Shown: positions 32,639 to 41,077 of the stretch, one piece after another | Position numbering within the stretch: the first letter of the stretch is position 1 | Layout: each line of letters starts with the position of its first letter | Origin: Desulfobulbaceae bacterium | Lineage (GTDB): Bacteria; Desulfobacterota; Desulfobulbia; Desulfobulbales; Desulfocapsaceae | Assembly (NCBI GenBank): GCA_003249645.1 | Contig: QKIH01000078.1 | Coordinates: 1 to 41,166 of the forward strand | Length of the DNA: 41,166 nucleotides | Direction of reading: 5' to 3' | Notes under the pieces: model-generated | Told to the model about the DNA's origin: nothing | Database searches by the model: none | Seen by the model: the letters and a program-made list of their open reading frames with translations, nothing else | Made by a program: the position numbers and the translations under genes

Positions 32639-33546
32639 TGGATGGAAAATTAGCCGGCATTATAGAGCAGAAATTTGCTTCGAGAGTACAATTTGACTGC
32701 TCCTTGAAGCCCTATACAAGTTTTGGCATAGGCGGTAATGCTTCGGCATTGCTTCCAGTTGAAACACAGGATGAAATAAGCTGGCTGTTATCTCTGGCTA
32801 AGGAACATGATCTTGCATGGCAGATCATGGGTATGGGATCAAACCTGCTTGTCAGTGATGAGGGTTTTGACGGGTTGATAATGAAACTAGGCACTGCTTT
32901 TCAGCAGATAGCGCTGTCTTCAGACGGGATAATTGAAGCCGGTGCCGGGATATCCCTGACAAAACTCATTAAATGGTGCCAGAGCCGAGACTTGAGCTGC
33001 ATCGAATTTCTTTTCGGCGTGCCCGGTTCAGCTGGCGGGGCTGCGGTTATGAATGCAGGTGCGTTTGGTGGAGAGATCGGCGCGGTTTTGAAAGGTGTTG
33101 AACTGGTTGACGGGCAGGGTGTCCGGCATCTTGAAAAAGATGAGCTTGAATTCAGTTACCGATGCTTTGACAACTGGCAGCGATTTAGAGGTGTTGCGGT
33201 CATCACTAAGGTATTTCTGCAGTCCCGGCAGGGTGATGGTGAAGAAATCGGCAGACGGTGCATAGAAATAGCCCGCTGGAGAAAAGCGAAACAGCCTTTA
33301 GGCCAGCCGAATGCCGGATCGTTTTTTAAGAATCCGCCGGGAGACAGTGCAGGACGGCTTATTGATGCTGCAGGGCTTAAAGGAAGGCAGGTAGGCGGAG
33401 CAAAGGTCTCAGAAAAGCATGCAAATTTCCTGGTTAATACCGGTGAAGCAGCCTGCGGTGATGTTATGGAGTTAATGAAAATCGTTCAGGCAGAGGTATA
33501 TAGGCAGTTTGGTGTTCAGCTTGAACCAGAGGTACAGATTATCTGA
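32638..33546 (+). CDS. murB: UDP-N-acetylenolpyruvoylglucosamine reductase MurB
   Basis: This is a 302-residue flavoenzyme that reduces UDP-GlcNAc-enolpyruvate to UDP-MurNAc with NADPH. PYTSFGIGG, the FAD-binding GMGSNLLVSDEGFDG, FGVPGSAGGAAVMNAGAFG, FSYRCFD and the catalytic serine in NAGSFFKNP (Ser228) are all present, with Glu298 in the C-terminal EPEVQII. No ddl gene lies between it and ftsQ, unlike in many dcw clusters. Confidence 0.97.
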   Translation: MDGKLAGIIEQKFASRVQFDCSLKPYTSFGIGGNASALLPVETQDEISWLLSLAKEHDLAWQIMGMGSNLLVSDEGFDGLIMKLGTAFQQIALSSDGIIEAGAGISLTKLIKWCQSRDLSCIEFLFGVPGSAGGAAVMNAGAFGGEIGAVLKGVELVDGQGVRHLEKDELEFSYRCFDNWQRFRGVAVITKVFLQSRQGDGEEIGRRCIEIARWRKAKQPLGQPNAGSFFKNPPGDSAGRLIDAAGLKGRQVGGAKVSEKHANFLVNTGEAACGDVMELMKIVQAEVYRQFGVQLEPEVQII

Positions 33547-33553
33547 AAAGAAT

Positions 33554-34534
33554 ATGGCAAAGAAGAAGCTTTTCAGCAGATTTGGCAGAAAAAATAAACG
33601 GATCGATGATGTCGTTAATTCTGCTAAAAACTTTCAGTTTATCAAGGATATTCCTGGGCTTTCGTCTGATAAGGTCGGCGGTCTGACTGAAAAGCTGAGA
33701 AGATTGTTCAGGGGCATGCAGAAGCGCTGCCAGGATCCGGAACAGAAACAGCAGCTGAAAAGAAAAGCTGCTTTGCTGATAACGGCTTTGTTTTTTTGCG
33801 GCAGTCTGTACGGATTGGTAAAAATCACCGGGATTGGAAAAATCAGCAGAGAGCTTGTCAGCAGGATTGAGTATTTTCATATCAAGGAAATAAAAATAGA
33901 AGGTTATCACGTAGCAACAGAGCAGGAAATAAAACGTGCAAGCGGTGTCGGTTATACAACCAGCATGCTTACTCTTGATGAGCAGGAAGTTGCCAGACGT
34001 ATTGCTGACATGGGCTGGATAGAACAGGCTGAGGTGAAGACCAGATTCCCGGATAAGTTGTTGATTACAGTAAAAGAGTATCAACCGACTGCTCTTATTG
34101 CACTGGGTGATGAAAAAGTTAGGGATTTATATTATATTTCCTCAAAAGGGATGCCCTTTTCAAAAATTAAACCGGGAGACGGGTTGGATTATCCTGTTGT
34201 TACAGGTCTTGGAAGCATTGAAGAGATTGAGTCAGCCGAAGAATTGAAAAAGGATATTTTTACTTTTTTAAAACAGGTCGGGCGAAATGATCCGAGACTG
34301 CCGATCCAGTCAATTTCTGAAATACACGTCAACGAAGAGCATCAGTTAGTGGTTTATCTGGTTGATCACAGCTTTCCTATCTATATGGGAAAAGGCGATA
34401 TGTACCAGAAATATTGGGATCTTTTGAGAGTGCTGGGTGTGTTGTACAAAAAGCATCAGGATGATTTTGAAAAAGTGGCAAGCATTAAAATGGATTATTA
34501 CGGAGACAAGGCTCTCGTATCTTTAAAAGATTAG
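33554..34534 (+). CDS. ftsQ: Cell division protein FtsQ
   Basis: This is a 326-residue bitopic divisome protein. I chose the ATG at 33554, which lies 7 bp after the murB stop; the frame is open 15 codons further upstream within murB. A very basic cytoplasmic tail of about 75 residues precedes one membrane helix (about 77-95). A POTRA domain follows (IKEIKIEGYHVATEQEIKRA ... MGWIEQAEVKTRFPDKL ... VKEYQPTALI), then the FtsQ beta domain. The cytoplasmic tail is longer than in E. coli FtsQ (about 25). FtsQ normally recruits FtsL/FtsB. Confidence 0.92.
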   Translation: MAKKKLFSRFGRKNKRIDDVVNSAKNFQFIKDIPGLSSDKVGGLTEKLRRLFRGMQKRCQDPEQKQQLKRKAALLITALFFCGSLYGLVKITGIGKISRELVSRIEYFHIKEIKIEGYHVATEQEIKRASGVGYTTSMLTLDEQEVARRIADMGWIEQAEVKTRFPDKLLITVKEYQPTALIALGDEKVRDLYYISSKGMPFSKIKPGDGLDYPVVTGLGSIEEIESAEELKKDIFTFLKQVGRNDPRLPIQSISEIHVNEEHQLVVYLVDHSFPIYMGKGDMYQKYWDLLRVLGVLYKKHQDDFEKVASIKMDYYGDKALVSLKD

Positions 34535-34543
34535 GTTATCGAA

Positions 34544-35806
34544 ATGACAGAACAGCAGGAAACAGAACAGGATTACGCTCTCGAGAAAGTTGCAAGATCC
34601 AGCGAACCCGGCGAACTGGTCGTAGGGCTTGATATCGGAACGACCAAAATCTGTTGTGTTGTCGGTGAGGTCTTCGACGACCGGGTCGAAATTATAGGCG
34701 TCGGGACGGCGGCCTCGCTTGGTTTGAAAAAAGGTGTTGTCGTCAATATTGAATCGACGGTTGATGCAATCAAAAAAGCGGTCGCCATGGCTGAAGAAGA
34801 TGCCGGATGCGATCTGCATTCGGTCTATGTAGGTATCGCTGGTAATCATATTAAAGGATTCAACAGCCCTGGTATTATTGCCATTAATGGCCGGGAAATC
34901 AAACAGTCTGATATCAATGAGGTGAAAAAGGCGGCGCAGACCGTAAAGATCTCTGAAAATCAGCAGGTAATCCATGTTATGGCGCAGGAATACATGGTAG
35001 ACGATCACACCGGTATCCAGAATGCTGTCGGCATGACAGGCGTGCGTCTCGCAACCAATGTGCATATGGTGACTGCAGATATCAGTGCCGTTCACAACCT
35101 TGTGACCTGTTGCGGCAAGGCGGGACTTGAGGTCTCAGGTATTGTCCTGGAATCAATCGCTTCGGCTGAAGCTGTATTGAGTCCTGATGAAATGGAGCTT
35201 GGTGTTGCCCTGATTGATATCGGCGGCGGCACGACGGATATTGCTGTGTTCTATGATGGTACAATCAGACATACCTGTGAACTTGGTCTTGGCGGGCACA
35301 ACCTGACCAATGATCTCTCGGTTGGTCTGCGCACTCCGCTTCAGGAGGCTGAGCGCCTCAAGGAAGATTACGGTAATGCGCTGTCATCAATTATAAAACC
35401 GAACCTGGTTGTCGACGTTCCGACGGTTGGTGATCGTGAACCACGAAAGGTAACCCAGAAAGTTCTGGTTGATATTCTGCAGGCAAGAATTGTGGAAATT
35501 CTTGAGATGGTGGATAAGGAGCTTCGAGAGTCGGGACAGAAAAACCGTATTAACGGCGGCATAGTCATCACCGGCGGCACGGCTCTTCTTGCCAATCTGG
35601 TCGATCTTGCTGAACAGATTTTTGACTTGCCGGTGCGTATTGGATATCCGGTCAATATATCGGGTAAAATGGATGCCATCAGAACACCTCGTTGTACCAC
35701 TGGAGTCGGCCTCGTTCTCCATGGACGGAAGGAAAGCTCAAGGGATCGGTATCATGACGAAACATTGTTAGGAAAATTTCGGGGCTGGATTAAAAAAATC
35801 ATGTAA
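34544..35806 (+). CDS. ftsA: Cell division protein FtsA
   Basis: This is a 420-residue actin-like protein that anchors FtsZ filaments to the membrane. The phosphate-binding loops VGLDIGTTKICCVVGE and LIDIGGGTTDIAVF, the 1C-domain stretch following NINGREIKQSDI-like sequence, and GGIVITGGTALL are present. The C-terminus (GKFRGWIKKIM) is the expected amphipathic membrane-targeting helix. It lies 9 bp after ftsQ. Confidence 0.97.
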   Translation: MTEQQETEQDYALEKVARSSEPGELVVGLDIGTTKICCVVGEVFDDRVEIIGVGTAASLGLKKGVVVNIESTVDAIKKAVAMAEEDAGCDLHSVYVGIAGNHIKGFNSPGIIAINGREIKQSDINEVKKAAQTVKISENQQVIHVMAQEYMVDDHTGIQNAVGMTGVRLATNVHMVTADISAVHNLVTCCGKAGLEVSGIVLESIASAEAVLSPDEMELGVALIDIGGGTTDIAVFYDGTIRHTCELGLGGHNLTNDLSVGLRTPLQEAERLKEDYGNALSSIIKPNLVVDVPTVGDREPRKVTQKVLVDILQARIVEILEMVDKELRESGQKNRINGGIVITGGTALLANLVDLAEQIFDLPVRIGYPVNISGKMDAIRTPRCTTGVGLVLHGRKESSRDRYHDETLLGKFRGWIKKIM

Positions 35807-35851
35807 ATATTAAGTTTTTTGTTTATGTGATGAATGGCAGATGCTATATTC

Positions 35852-35874
35852 TTGATGAGATTTGATTTCATCAA
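35852..35874 (+). promoter_or_regulatory. Inverted repeat in the ftsA-ftsZ gap
   Basis: TTGATGA and TCATCAA form a perfect 7-bp inverted repeat with a 9-base spacer. It sits in the 115-bp gap before ftsZ, about 50 bp upstream of the start. It could be an operator or a leader hairpin allowing separate control of ftsZ. A TATATT at 35845-35850 could be a -10 box, but no good -35 was found. Confidence 0.35.
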
Positions 35875-35921
35875 TATGAGCGATTTTATGGTGGAAGTTT
35901 CAAAATTAGCAGGGGGATGCG

Positions 35922-37172
35922 ATGCCGTTTAGAATGGCAGAAGAAGATCTAGTAGCCAAGATAAAAGTTATCGGTGTTGGTGGCGGTGGTGGTAATGCCA
36001 TAAACACCATGGTTGCCAGTAAGCTGCAGTGCGTGGAGTTTATTACCGCTAACACTGACAAGCAAGCCCTTGATCAGTCAAAAGCCGATGTGTGTCTGCA
36101 GATAGGCCCGAGTATTACCAAAGGCCTCGGTGCAGGTGCAGATCCGGAAACCGGTGCCCAGGCAGCCCATGAATCCATTGAGGAGATCAAAGGTGCTCTT
36201 TCCGGCGCAGACATGGTCTTTGTCACGGCCGGTCTTGGCGGCGGTACCGGAACCGGAGCAGCTCCGGTTGTTGCCAAAATAGCAAAAGAGCTCGGGGCGT
36301 TGACTGTTGCGGTCGTTACCAAACCGTTTACCTTTGAAGGTAAATTCAGGGCTAAAAATGCCGAGAAAGGTTGGCAGGAACTGCAAAAGTATGCGGACAC
36401 TATCATTACCGTACCCAATGATCGTCTGCTGACGATGATGCAGAAGACCTCAAAACTAGCCGATATGCTAAGTATGGCAGACAGTGTTCTGCTCCAGGCG
36501 GTAAAAGGCATTACCGATCTTATTAACGTTCCTGGTGTTATTAATGCCGACTTTGCCGACCTTCGAACCGTCATGAAAGAGGTCGGGCCGGCAATCATGG
36601 GTATCGGTGTCGGTATCGGTGAAAATCGTGCCACAGAGGCAGCCAAGCGCGCTATTGACAATCAGCTTCTTGAGGATGTCGGTATTGATGGCGCAAGAGG
36701 ACTCCTGATTAATATCTCTGCCTCGGAGAGTACCTTCACTATGGCTGAGTATATGGAGGCGTCTGCACTGATTCAGGAGAAGGTCGATGACGATGCCAAG
36801 GTTGTAATCGGAGCTCTTTATGACGAGGCTCTCGGGGATGAACTGCATGTAACGGTGATTGCTACTGGTGTTGGCGATCTGCTGCAAAAAAAAGAGACAA
36901 TTGCCCAAGTAGGTGATCTGCCGAAACCTCGCACCAATAACAGCAACCGGGACAGGATTATTGATACCGGTGCAACAGGGCCATCAGCCACACCTGCCTC
37001 ACCGAATACGCTGAATCCCAAAGTGACCAGACTCCCGGGAACGGATTTTAATTCTCTCGAAAAGCTGGGCGGCTCCAACAGTTATGATACAACGGTCAGC
37101 CAGAAAAAGACTATGAACTGGAACGAGGATTATCTGGAGACACCAACGTATCTGAGAAAAAAGGCAAATTAA
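35922..37172 (+). CDS. ftsZ: Cell division protein FtsZ
   Basis: This is a 416-residue tubulin-like GTPase that forms the division ring. It shows IGVGGGGGNAINTM, ITANTDKQAL, the GTP signature GGGTGTGAAPV, PNDRLL and NADFADLRTVM. The linker is moderately long (about residues 330-400). The C-terminal peptide DYLETPTYLRKK should bind FtsA. Its T3 loop area and catalytic region look intact. A GGGGG-rich ribosome-binding site precedes the ATG. Confidence 0.98.
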   Translation: MPFRMAEEDLVAKIKVIGVGGGGGNAINTMVASKLQCVEFITANTDKQALDQSKADVCLQIGPSITKGLGAGADPETGAQAAHESIEEIKGALSGADMVFVTAGLGGGTGTGAAPVVAKIAKELGALTVAVVTKPFTFEGKFRAKNAEKGWQELQKYADTIITVPNDRLLTMMQKTSKLADMLSMADSVLLQAVKGITDLINVPGVINADFADLRTVMKEVGPAIMGIGVGIGENRATEAAKRAIDNQLLEDVGIDGARGLLINISASESTFTMAEYMEASALIQEKVDDDAKVVIGALYDEALGDELHVTVIATGVGDLLQKKETIAQVGDLPKPRTNNSNRDRIIDTGATGPSATPASPNTLNPKVTRLPGTDFNSLEKLGGSNSYDTTVSQKKTMNWNEDYLETPTYLRKKAN

Positions 37173-37220
37173 TTGCCGGATAAACTCGGGAGTGCGGCAT
37201 TAGAAGGAAACGCAAAGAAT

Positions 37221-37241
37221 CGGGCCGGATAAAACGGCCCG
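37221..37241 (+). promoter_or_regulatory. Hairpin downstream of ftsZ
   Basis: CGGGCCG-gataaaa-CGGCCCG is a perfect 7-bp GC stem. It starts 49 bp after the ftsZ stop and has no T-tract. It could stabilise the ftsZ message 3' end or weaken read-through. It also falls inside the probable true N-terminus of the radical SAM gene. Confidence 0.45.
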
Positions 37242-37342
37242 ATCGTCAGGAACTGCTCAGCCTGGAACGGGGCACATACCTCAAAAAATGGACGGGGCGG
37301 CAGCCGGTTGCTCTGGTCTATCCCAATGAATACGATGTTGGA

Positions 37343-38989
37343 ATGTCAAGTCTTGGCTTCCAGCTGGTCTATAATCTGCTAAACAGCCATGAATCACTGG
37401 TCTGTGAAAGATTTTTCCTGCCTGAAAGCGGCGAAAAAATGCTTTCTATCGAATCAGGTCGAGGGATTGATCAATTTCCCCTGATCTTCTTTTCCATCAG
37501 TTTTGAACACGATTATCTTAATCTGATCAATATATTGCGTCTTGCATCGATTCCTCCATTGTCACAAGATAGAGATGAGGAAATTAGCTGCGAGGCACCG
37601 CTTATTGTCTGTGGCGGGGTTGCAACGTTTATCAATCCCGAACCGCTAGCGCCGTTTATCGACCTGTTCTTTTTAGGGGAAGCTGAAGCTGGGCTGTTGA
37701 GCGTCGTGCAAAGGCTTATTGCCGAAGTCGGTAGAAAGGATCGCTCAGCCTTGCTCCATGAGCTTGCTGTATCCTGTGAAGGGGTCTATGTGCCGTCTCT
37801 TTATACGCCGCAATATGATGAGCATGGTTCTCTTACCGGTGTAGAACATGGTGAGAATAGTCCTTTTCCCGTCAGAAGGGTCAGTCTTCATGACAGTGAC
37901 ATGGCAGGCCATTCCCAGCTTCTTACCAGTGAAACTGAATTCGCTAATCTCTTTCTTACCGAGCTTGGCCGCGGTTGTTCGCGCGGCTGCAGATTCTGTA
38001 CCGCAGGTTTTATCTATCGTCCGCCGAGACTATGGGACGCAGATGCCGTATTGAAAGGGCTTCGGGAAAAATTTGACGGTGTGACCAGAGTTGGTCTGCT
38101 TGGCATGGAAATGATGGAAGAAGAAGTGTTTGAAAAGGTAAGTGAATATCTGCTGGAGTCAGGATGTTCCTTATCTTTTTCTTCACTGCGGGCTGATCGT
38201 ATTGATGATGACATCCTGGGTCTGCTGGGTAAAAGCAATCTGAAAAATGTTACCATTGCCCCGGACGGCTGTTCAGAAAGACTACGCAGAGTTATTAATA
38301 AAGGGCTTGATGAAAAGGATATTCTCACTGCGGCAGAACGTCTGGTTGATGCAGGAATCTTTAAGCTGAAACTCTATCTGATGATCGGCCTACCGACTGA
38401 AACAGACGAAGATCTGGAAGAGGCGGTAAAACTGATTGAGAAGATTCGCGAGCGCATTAATCCCATCGGCCAGGAACGGGGCAGACTTTGTGAGATCAGT
38501 GTCTCTGTAAACTGTTTTGCCCCCAAACCGTGGACGCCGTTTCAGTATCATCCATTCGGCCTTTCAGATCCGCTTGAATCAGGCGAGATGATTGAGGCAT
38601 CCCGGGCTGTTTATGAACTCAAACGCAAACAGAAGATTCTTCAGCATGGTTTGGCAAAACAGGATAATGTAAGCCTCTCAATGGATAAGCTGGATAATGT
38701 CCTTTTTCAGGCGGTGCTGTCAAGAGCTGACAGAAGAATAGCAGAAGTTCTTCTGTATATGGTTCAAAGCGGGCGGCCGTGGAATCAGGCAATGAAGCAG
38801 TGCGGCCTAATTCCTGAACAGTTTGCTGTAAGAGGCTATGATGAACATGACTATTTTGCCTGGGATATTGTTGATCACGGCATAAAAAAGAGCTTTCTCT
38901 GGGAAGAGTATCAAAAAGCATTTTCTGAAAAACTGACCTCAGCCTGTGATACAAAAATTTGCAGGCGGTGCGGGGTATGCCATGGCTGA
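37343..38989 (+). CDS. Radical SAM protein (B12-binding-like N-terminus, MiaB/NifB-like rSAM core)
   Basis: This is at least 548 residues from the first ATG. An N-terminal Rossmann-like part resembles the cobalamin-binding region of B12-dependent radical SAM proteins, though no DxHxxG is seen. It includes PLIVCGGVATFINPEPLAPF and IDLFFLGEAE. The radical SAM domain follows with the cluster motif CSRGCRFC (Cys212, 216, 219). A C-terminal cysteine cluster is CDTKICRRCGVC. The function is not known; related proteins in the fused-rSAM family occur near ribosome-assembly or tRNA genes. Upstream, the frame is open from 37184 and encodes family-like sequence (ERGTYLKKW ... VALVYPNEYDVG) with no ATG, GTG or TTG, so the real start is probably earlier. 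The stop overlaps the kinase gene by 8 bp. Confidence 0.82.
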   Translation: MSSLGFQLVYNLLNSHESLVCERFFLPESGEKMLSIESGRGIDQFPLIFFSISFEHDYLNLINILRLASIPPLSQDRDEEISCEAPLIVCGGVATFINPEPLAPFIDLFFLGEAEAGLLSVVQRLIAEVGRKDRSALLHELAVSCEGVYVPSLYTPQYDEHGSLTGVEHGENSPFPVRRVSLHDSDMAGHSQLLTSETEFANLFLTELGRGCSRGCRFCTAGFIYRPPRLWDADAVLKGLREKFDGVTRVGLLGMEMMEEEVFEKVSEYLLESGCSLSFSSLRADRIDDDILGLLGKSNLKNVTIAPDGCSERLRRVINKGLDEKDILTAAERLVDAGIFKLKLYLMIGLPTETDEDLEEAVKLIEKIRERINPIGQERGRLCEISVSVNCFAPKPWTPFQYHPFGLSDPLESGEMIEASRAVYELKRKQKILQHGLAKQDNVSLSMDKLDNVLFQAVLSRADRRIAEVLLYMVQSGRPWNQAMKQCGLIPEQFAVRGYDEHDYFAWDIVDHGIKKSFLWEEYQKAFSEKLTSACDTKICRRCGVCHG

Positions 38990-40442
38990 GAAGTCAAAAT
39001 CCCATAAAATACTCGATGCTGTTCATCAACAGAAGCTTGAAGCCGGTCTTCAGCCATTCAAGATAGTGAAGTATTTTGCCTTTTCAAGTATGGGGGTCAT
39101 TCTTGTTTTTACCCTTATTCTTTCCTGGATAATCTCCAATCACGCCCGTGATGTAATGCTCAAGCAGAGTGAAGAATATTCGATGCTGCTGGCTGAAAAT
39201 CTGAACCAGCAGGTATTCAGACGTTTTGTGCTTGAAGCGGTCGTCAGGTACGGTGGTATCGCGCTCAGTAACCCTGAGCAGTTTGCCAGCCTGGACAGAA
39301 TAATCAGAGGAATCATTCAGGGACTGAAAATCGATTCGGTAACAATTTATGATTCACGCCGGAATATTATCAGCTACTCCACGGTGAACGAGCTGGTTGG
39401 AAAAGAGGATCTGGGTAAAGAAAATTATTATAAGGCACTCGAGGGTATCTCCAATTCCAAATTCCTTTATTCCAACCGTTTTTTCAGTCTTTTTCCGGGC
39501 AGACCGCAGGCTCAGTTTCAATTGAAAACGTACATCCCTTTCAGGCAGGTTAAAGCTGACGGACTGAGCGGCGAAAACATCATGGGTGTAATTGAAATTA
39601 CGCAGGATCTTTCGAAGGAATATGGAGCCATCATTCAGCTGCAGGGTCGCATTATTATGGTCTCATCCGTTGTCATGAGTGTGATGTTTATCATTTTATC
39701 CATAATAGTTTCAAGAGCGGGTAAAAAAATGGAGCACAGGGCTCTTGAAAGGCTTAAGCTCGAAGAGAAACTGAACCAGAGTGAGAGGCTGGCACATCTG
39801 GGCAGTATGGTTGCAACTGTTTCCCATGAGATCAAATCCCCGCTTGGCATCGTTCGCAGTACGGCTGAAATTCTCAATAAACGGTTACATAAGATAGCGC
39901 CAGAAAACACGCATCTGACAGAAATTATTATAAATGAAACCAAACGTCTTAATAATATCGTCGTCGAATTCCTCGATTTTGCTAAACCGGCGGAGGCAAC
40001 ATTAAAACCGGAAGACATCAATGTAATTGTCAAGAATGCACTGCGCTTCATTTCTCCTCAGATCAAGGAGCAGGAGGTTGAGCTCATTACTGATCTCTGT
40101 CCGGACCCTAAAAAGGTGAACCTCGACAGTGAAAAATTCTATCGTGCATTTCTCAATATTCTTCTTAATGGCTTGCAGGCATTGGGAGAGAATGGCATTT
40201 TACAGGTTGGTACCAGAAGAGGCCCGGGTGGAAAAGGAATGGAAGTGTATGTTCGGGATAACGGTGTGGGGATGACTGAGGATACGATTGTTCAGATATT
40301 TAATCCCTTCTATACAGATAAGCATAAAGGGACCGGGCTTGGTCTTGCCATTACAAAAAACATTATAGATCTCCATGACGGTGAAATTTCCGTGAAGAGT
40401 AAAGTCGATGAAGGAACCACTTTCACAATTTATATCCCCTGA
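38982..40442 (+). CDS. Membrane sensor histidine kinase (NtrB/ZraS-like transmitter)
   Basis: This is a 486-residue two-component sensor. A membrane helix (about 31-52) and a second one (about 222-244) flank a periplasmic sensing region of about 170 residues, probably a CACHE-type fold (KIDSVTIYDSRRNIISYS, GKENYYKAL). The transmitter has the phospho-accepting His282 in ATVSHEIKSPLGIVR, the N box FLNILLNGLQAL, G1 VRDNGVGM, the F region and G2 GTGLGLAI. No response regulator is encoded in the window, so its partner is unknown. The ATG at 38982 overlaps the radical SAM stop (ATGGCTGA). The end overlaps the following ABC ATPase gene by 35 bp, suggesting coupled expression with that transporter. 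Confidence 0.92.
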   Translation: MAEKSKSHKILDAVHQQKLEAGLQPFKIVKYFAFSSMGVILVFTLILSWIISNHARDVMLKQSEEYSMLLAENLNQQVFRRFVLEAVVRYGGIALSNPEQFASLDRIIRGIIQGLKIDSVTIYDSRRNIISYSTVNELVGKEDLGKENYYKALEGISNSKFLYSNRFFSLFPGRPQAQFQLKTYIPFRQVKADGLSGENIMGVIEITQDLSKEYGAIIQLQGRIIMVSSVVMSVMFIILSIIVSRAGKKMEHRALERLKLEEKLNQSERLAHLGSMVATVSHEIKSPLGIVRSTAEILNKRLHKIAPENTHLTEIIINETKRLNNIVVEFLDFAKPAEATLKPEDINVIVKNALRFISPQIKEQEVELITDLCPDPKKVNLDSEKFYRAFLNILLNGLQALGENGILQVGTRRGPGGKGMEVYVRDNGVGMTEDTIVQIFNPFYTDKHKGTGLGLAITKNIIDLHDGEISVKSKVDEGTTFTIYIP

Positions 40443-41073
40443 TCTGCAGCCTCTCGTTGTCGAGAACGTCAGATATCTGGACAACGGCCCGTACTCACTC
40501 ATACTCAATCCAGGTGAAATTGTCGGAATTTCCGGGCAGTCAGGTATTGGAAAGAGCCAGCTGTTAAGGGCTCTGGTTGATCTGAGTAGCTGGCAGGGGC
40601 GCATACGGTACGGCCAGCATGATATTCTGTCGATTCCGGCGGTGCAGTGGAGAAAGCTTGTCGGCCTCGTCCCGGCCGAATCTGCCTGGTGGTATGATAC
40701 TGTCGCTGAACATTTTGAAGCAGCCGCGTCATTTGACCAGGAGAAAAAAGCTCTCTTGCAGAAGCTGGGTTTTGGAGTTGAGGTTTTTGACTGGAGTATA
40801 AGCAGACTCTCATCAGGTGAAAGACAGCGACTGGCCATATTCCGGATGCTTGTCAACCAGCCGAGAATTCTTCTTCTTGATGAACCGACATCGAACCTTG
40901 ATCAAGTCGCTGTAGAGAATGTTGAATCGCTTCTCTTTTCCCTGAAAGAAAAGAGAAGAGCCCTGCTGATTATCAGTCACGATCCAGATCAGTTGAAGCG
41001 TCTGGCAGACAGGCAATATCTCATGAGAAAAGATGGGCTGACAGAAATTCTGGCTACCGGACAGGAGGACTGA
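40408..41073 (+). CDS. ABC transporter ATP-binding protein, FetA/YbbL-like
   Basis: This is a 221-residue ATPase. It has Walker A GQSGIGKS (residues 43-50), the signature LSSGERQR, Walker B ILLLDEPTSNLD and the switch histidine in LLIISHD. Its small size, the single-subunit character and the following membrane gene resemble E. coli FetA-FetB (YbbL-YbbM), implicated in iron export and peroxide resistance. The start at 40408 lies inside the kinase gene; no later ATG, GTG or TTG precedes the domain. The iron role is inferred from the pairing. An iron link would fit the DtxR-type regulator elsewhere in the window, but that is speculative. Confidence 0.85.
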   Translation: MKEPLSQFISPDLQPLVVENVRYLDNGPYSLILNPGEIVGISGQSGIGKSQLLRALVDLSSWQGRIRYGQHDILSIPAVQWRKLVGLVPAESAWWYDTVAEHFEAAASFDQEKKALLQKLGFGVEVFDWSISRLSSGERQRLAIFRMLVNQPRILLLDEPTSNLDQVAVENVESLLFSLKEKRRALLIISHDPDQLKRLADRQYLMRKDGLTEILATGQED

Positions 41074-41077
41074 TCCT

